From positions 2,170,001 through 2,234,000 of the forward strand of contig NZ_JABBGH010000001.1 of assembly GCF_012927305.1 (NCBI RefSeq): 64,000 nucleotides of DNA. Reading direction: 5' to 3'. The notes beneath the pieces are model-generated. The model was given only the letters and a program-made list of their open reading frames with translations. It made no database searches and was not told the DNA's origin. Every line of letters starts with the position of its first letter. Position 1 is the first letter of the stretch. Both the position numbers and the translations under genes were made by a program. Of the stretch, positions 51,417 to 60,262 are shown one piece after another. Source of the DNA: Hymenobacter polaris (GTDB lineage: Bacteria > Bacteroidota > Bacteroidia > Cytophagales > Hymenobacteraceae).

Positions 51417-51430
51417 TGCAAACGTTTGCA
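51417..51430. promoter_or_regulatory. LacI-family operator palindrome (copy 3) upstream of the GH127 gene
   Basis: TGCAAACGTTTGCA is a perfect 14-base palindrome, the same core as at 35725-35740, located 53 bases before the GH127 start and 40 bases after the LacI stop. Confidence 0.8.
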
Positions 51431-51483
51431 CGCCCGTCCTTATTTTCGCGCTGTCCTTTTCCCACCCTGCCTTGTTCCTGCGT

Positions 51484-53529
51484 ATGCCTGCCCTATCCCG
51501 CGCCTGCCGCAGCTTCGGCGTAGCCGTTGCCCTGCTAAGTGGCCCGGCCCTGGCCCAGCCGGTGGCCCCCGCCCCGCCTCTGGCCCCCCTAGCCTACCAC
51601 GAGCTGGCGCCCAGCGCCGTGCAGCCCACCGGCTGGCTGCGCACGCAGCTCGGCATCATGCGCGACCACAGCACCGGCCACCTCGACGAAACCTACCCCA
51701 AGCTGCGCGACAAGAATGGCTGGCTGGGTGGCAGCGGCGACGGCTGGGAGGAAACCCCCTACTGGCTCGACGGCGCCCTGCCCCTAGCCCACCTGCTGCA
51801 GGATAAGCCCCTGCTGGCCAAGGTGCAGCGCTACGTAGACTGGTCGCTGGCCAACCAGCGACCGTCGGGCTACTTCGGGCCCCTGACCAAGGCCGAGCGG
51901 CAGGCCGGCCACCGGCTCGACGTGCAGAGCACGCAGGGCGAGGACTGGTGGCCGCGCATGATAATGCTCAAGGTATTGCAGCAGCACTACCAGGCCACCG
52001 GCGACCCTAGGGTTATTCCGTTCATGCGCCAGTACTTCCGCTACCAGCTGGCCAACCTGCGGGCGGCGCCCCTGGGGCAGTGGAGCGAGTGGAGCACCGT
52101 GCGCGGCGGCGACAACCTGCTGGTGGTGTACTGGCTGTACCGGCAAACGGGCGAGCCGTTTTTGCGCGAGCTGGGCGAGTTGCTATACCAGCAAACCACA
52201 CCCTGGACCAGCCTGCTGGGCGGCCGCGACTGGGTGCTGGCCGCCGCCGCCAACCAAACCGACGCCCACTGGATGGACCGCCACGGCGTGAACGTGGGCA
52301 TGGGCCTGAAGCTGCCCGTGGTGTACGCCCAGGCCCACCCCGAGCAGCCCCAGCTCAACCAAGCCCTGCGCACCGGCTGGCGCGATATTATGACGCTGCA
52401 CGGCCTGCCGGCGGGCATGTTTTCGGCCGATGAGGACCTGCACGGCAACCTGCCCACCCAGGGCACCGAGCTGTGCGCGGTGGTTGAAACCATGTTCTCG
52501 CTCGAGCAGGCCGCCGCCCTCACCGGCGACTTGGCGTACCTCGACGCGCTGGAGCGCATTGCCTACAACGCTCTGCCCACCCAAACCACCGACGACTACG
52601 AGAGCCGCCAGTATTTCCAGGTGGCCAACCAGGTGCAGGTGCAGCGCGGGGTGCTCGACTTTTCGCTGCCCTTCGAGCACGGCATGACCAACGTGTTTGG
52701 GCCCTACGCGGGCTACACCTGCTGCACGGCCAACATGCACCAGGGCTGGGCCAAGTTTGCCACCCACCTCTGGTACGGCACCCCGGCCCTAGGGCTGGCG
52801 GCGCTGGAATACGCCCCCAACACCTTGACCGCGACCGTGAATGGCAACGTGCCGGTGACGATTCGGGAGGAAACGGCCTACCCGTTTGGCGACGAAATCA
52901 ATTTCGTGTTCGACCTCCGAAAGCCCACTGCTTTCCCGCTGGCGCTGCGCGTGCCGGGCTGGTGCGCCGAGGCCACGGTGCTGCTCAACGGCCAAGCGCT
53001 ACGCACTGAGAAGGGCGGCCAAGTGATTACCCTAGCCCGCCCCTGGCGCAAAAACGACCGCCTGACCTTGCGCCTGCCCATGGCGGTGCGCACCAGCAGC
53101 TGGGCCCGCAACTCGCGCGCGCTGGAGCGCGGCCCGCTGGTGTACGCCCTCAAAATCAAAGAGAACTGGCAAGAGGCCAGCCAAGCCCAGGAGGGGCGCT
53201 ACTACACCCTGGCGCCCGGCAGCCTCTGGAACTACGGCCTGCCCCGCGCCGTGGTGCAGGACCCCGCCGGCACTACCACCGTGGCCGCGCCGCCCCTAGG
53301 CCCCACCGCCAACGGCTTTTACTGGAACGCCGCCCAGGCGCCCGTCACCATCACGGTGAGCGGCCGGCGCCTGCCCGACTGGCAGCTGAGCGAGGGCGTG
53401 GCCCCGCAGCCCGTCACGCCCCGCGAGGGCCTCTATAAAGGCCCCGTGGCCGACGCTACCGAAACCCTCACCTTCATCCCCTACGGCTGCACCAAGCTGC
53501 GCGTGGTGGCCTTACCCGTCATTCCCTAG
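51484..53529 (+). CDS. Secreted GH127-type (DUF1680) beta-L-arabinofuranosidase
   Basis: A 681-residue exported enzyme (leader ending near ALLSGPALAQ). It has the GH127/GH146 (DUF1680) architecture: an alpha/alpha barrel, then beta-sandwich domains. Residues that match the zinc and catalytic site of the characterised HypBA1 enzyme are present: Glu329 and Cys331 in QGTELCAVVET, and Cys413-Cys414 in GYTCCTANMHQGW, the second Cys being the nucleophile in that family. The enzyme removes beta-L-arabinofuranose from plant glycans. ATG 51484 is used; a TTG at 51472 is possible. It is 4 bases before the GH43 gene that follows, so the two are translationally close. Confidence 0.9.
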   Translation: MPALSRACRSFGVAVALLSGPALAQPVAPAPPLAPLAYHELAPSAVQPTGWLRTQLGIMRDHSTGHLDETYPKLRDKNGWLGGSGDGWEETPYWLDGALPLAHLLQDKPLLAKVQRYVDWSLANQRPSGYFGPLTKAERQAGHRLDVQSTQGEDWWPRMIMLKVLQQHYQATGDPRVIPFMRQYFRYQLANLRAAPLGQWSEWSTVRGGDNLLVVYWLYRQTGEPFLRELGELLYQQTTPWTSLLGGRDWVLAAAANQTDAHWMDRHGVNVGMGLKLPVVYAQAHPEQPQLNQALRTGWRDIMTLHGLPAGMFSADEDLHGNLPTQGTELCAVVETMFSLEQAAALTGDLAYLDALERIAYNALPTQTTDDYESRQYFQVANQVQVQRGVLDFSLPFEHGMTNVFGPYAGYTCCTANMHQGWAKFATHLWYGTPALGLAALEYAPNTLTATVNGNVPVTIREETAYPFGDEINFVFDLRKPTAFPLALRVPGWCAEATVLLNGQALRTEKGGQVITLARPWRKNDRLTLRLPMAVRTSSWARNSRALERGPLVYALKIKENWQEASQAQEGRYYTLAPGSLWNYGLPRAVVQDPAGTTTVAAPPLGPTANGFYWNAAQAPVTITVSGRRLPDWQLSEGVAPQPVTPREGLYKGPVADATETLTFIPYGCTKLRVVALPVIP

Positions 53530-53533
53530 GCCT

Positions 53534-54556
53534 ATGACTTATTGGAAAACCCTGCTGGCCAGCGCCCTGCTGGCGGGCGCGCACGGCGCGGCGGCCCAGC
53601 CGGCCCCCAGCTCTCGCACCTTCACCAACCCGCTGCAAGTGAACGGCCCCGACCCCTGGATTATCCGCCACGGCGGGCAGTACTACTATACCAATACCAC
53701 GGGCCGGAACCTGACCCTCTGGAAATCAAAAACCCTGGAAGGGGTGAAGAACGCGCCCGCCGCGGTGGTGTGGACGCCCCCCGCCACCGGCCCTAACTCC
53801 ACCCAGATTTGGGCGCCCGAGCTGCACTTCCTCGCCGGCAAGTGGTACCTCTACTACACGGCCAGCGACCGGGCCAACCCCAGCGACCAAACGCGCTACG
53901 TGTTTGTGCTGGAAAATGCCAGCCCCGACCCCACCACCGGCACCTGGGTGGATAAGGGCCGCGTGAACACCAAGCACCCAGGCCTCGACGGCACGGTGTT
54001 CGAGCACGGCGGGCGGCGTTACTTCGTTTATTCGGCCTACGTGGGGCCGCAGAGCGTGCTCGCCATCGCGCCCCTTACTAACCCCTGGACGCTGGACGCC
54101 ACCAGGGAAACGACCATTGCCACCCCCACCCTGGCCTGGGAGAAAGGCGGCGGCCGCCAGATTCTGGAGGGCCCCGAGTTTTTGGCGGGCCGCAAGGGGC
54201 AACTCCTGCTGGTGTACTCGGCCAGCGCCTGCTGGGACGATAACTACTCCCTAGGGATGCTGACGGCCGCCCCCGGCGCCGACCCGCTGCAAGCTGCCTC
54301 GTGGACGAAAGCGCCGCAGCCCGTCTTCCACCCCTCGGCCGAGAACGGCGTGTGGGGCACCGGCCACAACAGCTTCACCACCTCGCCCGACGGCCGCGAA
54401 AGCTGGCTGCTCTACCACGCCAAAGCCGCCGCCGATGGTAAGTGCGAGGGCCGCAGCGCCCGCGCCCAGCGCTTCGCCTGGCGCCCCGATGGCACCCCCG
54501 ACTTTGGCGTGCCGGCAGCCCTAGGCACCCCGCAGCCCGTGCCCTCGGGCGAGTAA
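53534..54556 (+). CDS. Secreted GH43 family glycoside hydrolase
   Basis: A 340-residue exported enzyme (leader MTYWKTLLASALLAGAHGAA). GH43 motifs: base Asp in QVNGPDPWIIRHGGQYYY, STQIWAPELHFLAGKWYLYY, tuning Asp near HPGLDGTVFEHGGRRYF and acid Glu in ILEGPEFLAGRKGQLLLVYS. It closely resembles the lipoprotein GH43 at 41115, but has no lipobox. It starts 4 bases after the GH127 stop, and the two are likely expressed together. Confidence 0.92.
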   Translation: MTYWKTLLASALLAGAHGAAAQPAPSSRTFTNPLQVNGPDPWIIRHGGQYYYTNTTGRNLTLWKSKTLEGVKNAPAAVVWTPPATGPNSTQIWAPELHFLAGKWYLYYTASDRANPSDQTRYVFVLENASPDPTTGTWVDKGRVNTKHPGLDGTVFEHGGRRYFVYSAYVGPQSVLAIAPLTNPWTLDATRETTIATPTLAWEKGGGRQILEGPEFLAGRKGQLLLVYSASACWDDNYSLGMLTAAPGADPLQAASWTKAPQPVFHPSAENGVWGTGHNSFTTSPDGRESWLLYHAKAAADGKCEGRSARAQRFAWRPDGTPDFGVPAALGTPQPVPSGE

Positions 54557-54590
54557 TTTTTCAGTGATTAACCCTTCCCACTCTTTCCCC

Positions 54591-55694
54591 ATGAAGAAAC
54601 TGTTGCTCCTACTAGGCCTAGCGCTGCTTGGCGCCCCGGCTGCCCAGGCCCAAAAGGTCAAGACCAAAACCAAGGGCGGCGCGGCCGCGCTAGCTGCTGG
54701 CACCAACCGCCGCTGGTCGGCCGCTCAGGCCAATACCTGGTACCGGGCCCGGCCCTGGATGACGGGCGCCAATTTTATTCCCAGCACCGCTATCAACCAG
54801 CTCGAAATGTGGCAGGTCGCCACCTTCGACCCCCAAACCATTGACCGGGAGTTGGGCTACGCCGAGGGCATCGGCTTCAATACCATGCGGGTTTTCTTAC
54901 ACAGCCTGGCCTGGAAGGAAGACCCCGCCGGCTTTAAGAAACGCGTGAGCGACTACCTGGCCCTGGCCGACAAGCACCACATCGGCACCATCCTGGTGTT
55001 TTTCGACGATTGCTGGAACAAGGCGCCCCAGGTGGGCACCCAGCCGGCGCCCAAGCCCGGCGTGCACAACTCGGGCTGGGTGCAGGACCCCGGCGACCCC
55101 GCCTCGCGCGACTCGGCCACCTTTATGCAGCTGCGGCCCTACGTGACGGACGTGCTCACCAGCTTCGCCCACGATAAACGCATCGTGCTCTGGGACTTAT
55201 ATAACGAGCCGGGCAACAACGGCAAGGGCAACGCCTCGCTGCCGCTGCTGCGCAACACCTTTGCCTGGGCCGAGGCCGTGCGCCCCGACCAGCCCCTGAG
55301 TGCCGGCCTCTGGGACTGGAACCTCACGACCCTAAATACCTTCCAGGCCCTGCACTCCGACGTGGTGACCTACCACAACTACGACGACGTGCCCGCCCAC
55401 CAGCGCGTTATCGAGCTGCTCGAAACCCACGGCCGCCCGCTCATTTGCACCGAATACATGGCCCGGCCGCGCAACTCGCGCTTCGTCAATATCCTGCCCC
55501 TGCTGAAGAAGTATAACGTGGCCGCCATCAATTGGGGCCTGGTGGCCGGCAAAACCAACACCAAGTACCAGTGGGACACACCCATTGCCGATGGCTCGGA
55601 GCCTAACGAGTGGTTCCACGAGGTGTTCCGGCCCGATGGCACCCCCTACCGCCAGGACGAGGCCGACCTGATTAAGAAGCTGAACGCGAAGTAG
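54591..55694 (+). CDS. Secreted GH5-like (beta/alpha)8 glycoside hydrolase
   Basis: A 367-residue exported enzyme with leader MKKLLLLLGLALLGAPAAQA and a Lys-rich linker. The TIM barrel has the likely acid/base Glu in VLWDLYNEPGN and the nucleophile Glu in PLICTEYMARP, as in GH5-like clan A enzymes; ELGYAEGIGFNTMRVFLHSL is also typical. Homologues are often called 1,4-beta-xylanases. Substrate is not certain. It begins 34 bases after the GH43 gene, closing the plus-strand group; a terminator follows at 55763. Confidence 0.85.
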   Translation: MKKLLLLLGLALLGAPAAQAQKVKTKTKGGAAALAAGTNRRWSAAQANTWYRARPWMTGANFIPSTAINQLEMWQVATFDPQTIDRELGYAEGIGFNTMRVFLHSLAWKEDPAGFKKRVSDYLALADKHHIGTILVFFDDCWNKAPQVGTQPAPKPGVHNSGWVQDPGDPASRDSATFMQLRPYVTDVLTSFAHDKRIVLWDLYNEPGNNGKGNASLPLLRNTFAWAEAVRPDQPLSAGLWDWNLTTLNTFQALHSDVVTYHNYDDVPAHQRVIELLETHGRPLICTEYMARPRNSRFVNILPLLKKYNVAAINWGLVAGKTNTKYQWDTPIADGSEPNEWFHEVFRPDGTPYRQDEADLIKKLNAK

Positions 55695-55762
55695 CCTTTG
55701 GCCCGCTAAGGGCCCTAGGGTACCTAAAGCTGGCCAAGCGCCCGTGAAGCAAGTTGGAAAGA

Positions 55763-55795
55763 GCAGCCTTTTTAAGTAGGCAGGCTGCGGTTTTT
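55763..55795 (+). terminator. Probable terminator at the end of the glycan locus
   Basis: GCAGCC (55763-55768) pairs with GGCTGC (55783-55788) around a 14-base loop, followed by GGTTTTT. The stem is short, so it is moderate evidence. Confidence 0.6.
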
Positions 55796-55997
55796 ATAGT
55801 GCTAGCGGGGCTACTGCCGCCCCCCGGAGATGAGGCTAACCTGGTGCGCTCAAGCTTATTAGCCAGTTCAAAAAGCAGCAGCACGGCGTGTGGCGCTGAG
55901 AATTTCGCGGACGGCTTGCCTTAAGGGGTACACCAACGATTACACGGGGTATTGAGCGAATAGCAGTAATTAATGCTTACCTAATTCCCCGCAAACC

Positions 55998-56038
55998 ATT
56001 ACTCAGTAATCTGTGTTATCTTGTGAGTAAGTACTCAC
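55998..56038. promoter_or_regulatory. Two palindromes upstream of a small membrane-protein gene
   Basis: ATTACT-c-AGTAAT (55998-56010) and GTGAGTA-ag-TACTCAC (56023-56038) are both perfect inverted repeats that share a half-site close to AGTA/TACT. A TATCTTG (56017-56023) resembling a -7 element lies between and overlaps the second one. They end 18 bases before the gene at 56057 and may be repressor operators. Confidence 0.5.
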
Positions 56039-56056
56039 CCTCTAATATTCTCGCTC

Positions 56057-56290
56057 ATGCCACATCTAGTGCAGGTTCTCGCTCAACATTGGCACCTGAG
56101 TGCCTCTCAGTACTGGCAATTGCGCTTGCTCTGCGCTATTGTGCCGGGCCCACTCCTAGGGGTGCTCTGCTTGCTACTATTTACCAAAGGCCACGCGGCT
56201 GCTTCGAGCGTGGTGCGCATCAGGCGCACTATTCGCGTTATCGCCCGGCGCTCAACTGCGCCCCGGCCCTTGCCCCCGGTCACGGGCTAG
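56057..56290 (+). CDS. Small membrane protein of unknown function
   Basis: A 77-residue protein with one clear membrane helix (LCAIVPGPLLGVLCLLLFTK, about residues 25-44) followed by a basic region with RIRRTIRVIARRS. The family is not recognised. ATG 56057 lies 18 bases after the second palindrome. A different frame from 56023 overlaps it but lacks the membrane segment. A bidirectional terminator follows at 56323. Confidence 0.6.
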   Translation: MPHLVQVLAQHWHLSASQYWQLRLLCAIVPGPLLGVLCLLLFTKGHAAASSVVRIRRTIRVIARRSTAPRPLPPVTG

Positions 56291-56322
56291 CCTGCTGAAC
56301 GGATTATTCTAAATTGTTTCAT

Positions 56323-56354
56323 AAAAAAAGCCCCGCAGCGCCGGGGCTTTTTTG
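56323..56354. terminator. Bidirectional intrinsic terminator
   Basis: AAAAAAAGCCCCG pairs with the matching CGGGGCTTTTTTT around the loop CAGCGC-type spacer. A-run and T-run on the two sides suit both the plus-strand gene ending at 56290 and the minus-strand DUF389 gene ending at 56661. Confidence 0.88.
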
Positions 56355-56660
56355 GTGGCTAAGCCGCGTAGCAGCGCCAGGCTTTGCGCGCTTTAAACAG
56401 GGCTAGGGACGGGCCAAACAAAGCTGCCCAGCAGACACTTGGCCACGTGCTTAGCGAAAAAAGCAGAAGCCACTCAAAAGTTGTTGGCAGTGCTAGTCAG
56501 CCGCTAGCGCAAGCCCTGCTGAGCAGTCAGTAGTCGCTACGCCCACTGGCCCTAGCTCCGACTCTGCCAGCTTCCACAGCTTCAGCTAACGTTGCGCTGG
56601 CTGCCCCCCGACTAGCAGCGGCTAGCCTTAGGCTGCTTGCGGGCGCTAGCGCTTGGCCGG
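56355..56660. other. Intergenic region after the DUF389 gene
   Basis: These 306 bases lie between the terminator and the stop of the DUF389 gene. They are GC-rich, with several copies of GCTAG-type tetramers, but I see no gene, repeat or clear signal in them. Confidence 0.6.
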
Positions 56661-58037
56661 TTACGGCGCGGCAGCAGGCGCCACTAGTAGCTGTACGGAC
56701 TGGCGGCCGCCGGCTCGCAGCTGCAGCCAGGCTACCAGGCGCTGCTGCTCGGCAGGAGGCAGCGCCGGGCGGGTGTGCAGCGCCACAATTACCGTAGTAT
56801 CGGCCCGCAGCGAGTCGGCAGCCGGGACTACCAGACGGCTCAGGCCAAGCTGGCGCACGGCGGGGTGCTCTACCTGCACCTCGCGCAGCAGGTCGGCGGC
56901 CGGGGGCAGCCCGCCCCCGGTAGTTGGGCTGCCAATGTGGTTCAGGAGTTGCTGGAGCTGGGCCAGGCGGCCCTCATAGCTCACCAGCGTTTGCTCGTTG
57001 CGGCTACGCACGTCGGCCAGCACGCTGGACCGCAGGGCTTGCGCATCGGCCGAATCAACGTGGGCGATGCCTTGGCGCACGACAAGCTGCGCATTAGCTA
57101 GGTGATACTGGGGCAGGTGGGTGCGGGCCGCCCGCAGCTGGGCCGGCGTGAGGCGCTGCCCGGCTAGCAGCACGTTGATGCGCTGCTCGCTGGCTACCAA
57201 GCGGCTAGTTACCACGTAGGTACCGGGCTGCTGGTTGAATTGCTCGTCGATAAACTGCTTTGCATTATGCGTAAACGTGCCCTCTTGCACGATGCCAATG
57301 GCCAGGTACACGCTGGGGGCCGCCGTGAGCAGGGCCAGCCCCAGGATGACGAGGCGCACCCGCCGGGCGTGCTGCTTGTCGGCAAAGGCATGTTTGGGCA
57401 GGGGCAGGAGCTGCACCACCAAAAAGGTGGAGAAGCTGATAAACACGCAGTTAATTGAAAATAGATACAGCGCCCCGCCCAGGTAAGCCCAGTGCGCCGT
57501 GGCCAGCCCGTAGCCCGCGGTGCAGAGCGGCGGCATGAGCGCCGTGGCAATGGCCACGCCCGGAATCACGTTGCTGCGCGCCCGGCGGGTGAGGCCCACG
57601 GCTCCGGCGGCCCCGCCAAAAAGGGCAATGAGCACGTCCCAGGTGGTAGGCTGGGTGCGGGCCAGCAGCTCGGTGCCCGCGTCGATGAGTGGGGTGAGGC
57701 GAAAGTAAAGCGCCGACACCACCAGGCTGATGCCCGTGGCCGTGAGCAGGCTCCGAAACCCGCGCCGAATCAGACCCAGTTCCAGCGTGGCCGCCCCAAA
57801 GCCGATGCCCACAATGGGCCCCATGAGCGGCGAAATGAGCATGGCCCCGATGATAACGGCCGTCGAATTAACGTTCAGCCCTACCGAGGCCACCAGGATG
57901 GCAAAAATCAGTACCCACAGATTGGTGCCCTGAAAAGGGATGCCCGCCTCCACGGCCGCCTGAATCTCGGCGGGTTCGGCCATGTCTTCGGTTAGAAGAA
58001 AGCGGGTGCGTAAAAAGCGCTGGAGGATAGCAAGCAT
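56661..58037 (-). CDS. DUF389 (TIGR00341) family membrane protein
   Basis: A 458-residue polytopic protein. The first about 235 residues hold roughly six membrane helices with the DUF389 hallmarks GLNVNSTAVIIGAMLISPLM, GPIVGIGFGAATLELGLI and VIPGVAIATALMPPLCTAGY; after that a hydrophilic C-terminal half (about residues 245-458, mostly helical, with ADVRSRNEQTLVSYEGRLAQ) is long for the family. Function is not established; transport has been suggested. It is a single minus-strand gene; beyond its start lies an antiporter remnant. Confidence 0.9.
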   Translation of the reverse strand: MLAILQRFLRTRFLLTEDMAEPAEIQAAVEAGIPFQGTNLWVLIFAILVASVGLNVNSTAVIIGAMLISPLMGPIVGIGFGAATLELGLIRRGFRSLLTATGISLVVSALYFRLTPLIDAGTELLARTQPTTWDVLIALFGGAAGAVGLTRRARSNVIPGVAIATALMPPLCTAGYGLATAHWAYLGGALYLFSINCVFISFSTFLVVQLLPLPKHAFADKQHARRVRLVILGLALLTAAPSVYLAIGIVQEGTFTHNAKQFIDEQFNQQPGTYVVTSRLVASEQRINVLLAGQRLTPAQLRAARTHLPQYHLANAQLVVRQGIAHVDSADAQALRSSVLADVRSRNEQTLVSYEGRLAQLQQLLNHIGSPTTGGGLPPAADLLREVQVEHPAVRQLGLSRLVVPAADSLRADTTVIVALHTRPALPPAEQQRLVAWLQLRAGGRQSVQLLVAPAAAP

Positions 58038-58142
58038 AGGAAGCAGCCTAGTGCAGGGGGCAACAGCCTGCGATTATGTAACGGTGTGGTTTAGCTGGCC
58101 CAGAGCCATTTAGGCAGGCTACCTACTCAGTCAGGCTGGCAG

Positions 58143-58654
58143 TCATTTCGATGTGAGCCCCTGCACCACGGCCGAAAATAGCACCACGACAACCGTCATG
58201 AGCACGAAGGCCCCGGGGGCCGCGCCGCTAGCAGGACTAGCGCCAGCGCCAGCCAGACATCCCCGCGTAGTCCACCCTAGGCCTCGCGCAGCAGCAAAGC
58301 GGTCGAGTTGGGGCAGCAGCGGCAGCGGGCTACCCACCCGGTAGAGCAGCCTATAGGTGCCCAGCCCCACCGCCCTGTAGCCAGCAGCGCGCTCAGCGTG
58401 GAGTGGCCCGCAATGCTGTGCCACACGGCCCGCAAGGCCTCAGCTCGCGCGTGCAGCGAGCCGGCAAATAGTAAAAAGCTCAATACCGAACCTAGGAAAA
58501 ACTGGATGACATCGACCTGCACCAGCGCCGCCCGCACCTGCCCAGTAAAGGCCGGCACCACCTGCCCTAGGGCCACCCTAGGGCCAGCATCACCCCGGCC
58601 GCGAGCACCCCCAGCAATAAAAACACGATACTTGCTGGCGCAAAAATCGGGCAT
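58143..58654 (-). pseudogene. Decayed CPA1-type cation/proton antiporter
   Basis: Fragments of an Na+/H+ antiporter are spread over frames. One frame (58277-58654) has VIQFFLGSVLSFLLFAGSLH and HARAEALRAVW, as in the third helix region of CPA1 antiporters. A second frame (58143-58424) has LLYRVGSPLPLLPQLDRF and, at its end, AFVLMTVVVVLFSAVVQGLT, like the last helix of the family. In intact proteins these parts are about 300 residues apart; here they are about 90, so there is at least one frameshift near 58390 and a large internal deletion. No working product is expected. Confidence 0.75.
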
Positions 58655-58858
58655 TGACGCAGGGAAATAAGCCCGCCAACGTTAGCGGCGCGGCCACCAA
58701 GGAAGGTAAACTCATCGGTCCCGAACGCGCTGCATCCAGGTGCGGTATTAGCTGCTTGAGAGCCTAGGGGCCTCGCCAGTGGCACCCGGTCGGTATGCGC
58801 TGGGGTAATGGCGCTTATTGGGCAATAGTAGCGGAGGGCATTCACTCCCCCGTTGTCT

Positions 58859-60253
58859 CTATTTCCGCGTATTCAAGAACGCAATAATGTAAGCCAGCTC
58901 CTGCTCCGAAATCACGCCGCCGTAGGCGGGCATGTTGCCGCCGCCGTTTACGATGCGGATGCGCAGCTCGCCGGGCGTGAGGCGGCGGGCCACCGCCGTT
59001 AGCTCGGGGCCGCGGTGGCCGCCGTGCCCGTCGATGAGGTGGCAGTAGAGGCAGCCTTTTTTGGAAAACAGCATGGCCCCGCGCAGCACGGCCGGGTCGG
59101 CGGAGTGGACGCTGTTGGCGGTGAGGGGCTTGGCGTCGAACTTGGGCGACCACGGCGCCTGCTCGCCCAGCAGCAGCAGGCTACCCATGAAGACCACCAC
59201 GCACCCCGCCCCAAACACCGCCCAGGGCCGCCGCAAGGGGCTGCGCTCGCCGGCATTAGAGATAAACGGCAGCGCCAGCAGCCCCAGCACCGTGAGCACC
59301 GGCCCGATGAAGATGACGTAGGACTCGATGCGGGCCGGCATGAGCGCAAACAGCGCGAAGATGGGCAGCAGGTACCAGTCGGGCGCGGGGTTGGCGTGGA
59401 TGCGGGCCGGGGAGGGCGGCTGCGTGAGCTCGGGCGGGCCATACCCCACGGCCAGCGCCACGATAACCAGGATAACGGCGGCGCTGAACACGATGTCGCG
59501 CCAGGCCGCGTTGGGCCAGAAGGGCACGCCCACCTTTTTGAGCATGTCTTGGTACCACTGCCGATAGGTTTTAGGGTCCACGGGCCGGCCGGCCTCGGCG
59601 GGTTCCGACACGCCGTTGCGCAGCACCAGGTACAGGTGCAAACCTACCAGCCCAAACAAAATGGCCGGAAACAGCAGCGTGTGGTAGGAGTAAAACCGAC
59701 TCAGCGACTGCCCGCCGATGGTGTCGCCGCCCAGCAGCAGCCGCGCCGCCAGCGTGCCCACCACCGGGATGCGCCCCACCTGCTCGGCCGCCACCACCGC
59801 CGACCACACCCCATTGGAATCCCAGCGCAGCAGCTGCCCGGTAAAGGCCATGGCCAGGGTCAGAAACAGCAGAAACACGCCACTCACCCAGCTCATTTCG
59901 CGCGGAAACTTGTATGAGGCCGTGATGTAGACCCGCAGCATGTGCACGCCCACCAGCAGCACCATGCCCGACGCCCCGAAGTAGTGGATGGCCCGCAAGG
60001 TGCGCCCAAATACCGCCTGGTGGGTGATGAATTGCAGCGACTGGTAGGCCTCTGACGAGGTAGGCTGGTAAAGCAGCGTGAGCGCTACGCCCGTGACTAC
60101 CTGCAAGATAAGGCAAAACAGCGCGGCGCTGCCAAACACGTAGCTCCACTTGGCCCCCGGCGGCACCAGGTGCCGGGCCAGGGGCATAATCGTATCCGAA
60201 ATACCGAGGCGGTCGTCGAGCCAGGCCCCGGCCGCACGTAAAAACTTCCTCAT
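58859..60253 (-). CDS. Cytochrome b fused to a C-terminal cytochrome c domain (bc-type)
   Basis: A 464-residue subunit of a quinol:cytochrome c reductase. The N-terminal cytochrome b part has heme-ligand histidines in AIHYFGASGMVLLVGVHML and YSYHTLLFPAILFGLVGLHL, the Qo-type region GRIPVVGTLAARLLLGGDTI, and PDWYLLPIFALF (the PEWY position). After a total of about eight helices a cytochrome c domain follows (CLYCHLIDGHGG, then NMPAYGG with the axial Met). The fused c domain should pass electrons directly to an oxidase. It follows the Rieske gene by 9 bases and ends the visible operon. Confidence 0.93.
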   Translation of the reverse strand: MRKFLRAAGAWLDDRLGISDTIMPLARHLVPPGAKWSYVFGSAALFCLILQVVTGVALTLLYQPTSSEAYQSLQFITHQAVFGRTLRAIHYFGASGMVLLVGVHMLRVYITASYKFPREMSWVSGVFLLFLTLAMAFTGQLLRWDSNGVWSAVVAAEQVGRIPVVGTLAARLLLGGDTIGGQSLSRFYSYHTLLFPAILFGLVGLHLYLVLRNGVSEPAEAGRPVDPKTYRQWYQDMLKKVGVPFWPNAAWRDIVFSAAVILVIVALAVGYGPPELTQPPSPARIHANPAPDWYLLPIFALFALMPARIESYVIFIGPVLTVLGLLALPFISNAGERSPLRRPWAVFGAGCVVVFMGSLLLLGEQAPWSPKFDAKPLTANSVHSADPAVLRGAMLFSKKGCLYCHLIDGHGGHRGPELTAVARRLTPGELRIRIVNGGGNMPAYGGVISEQELAYIIAFLNTRK

Positions 60254-60262
60254 CGGCGGGCC

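Noticed and set aside
56023..56298. 91-residue frame starting at GTG 56023
   Set aside because: It overlaps the better-supported 77-residue membrane protein and begins inside a palindrome; no membrane or family feature.
58567..58845. 92-residue minus-strand frame near the antiporter remnant
   Set aside because: No antiporter homology is visible except for a hydrophobic end; it is more likely part of the decayed region than a gene.
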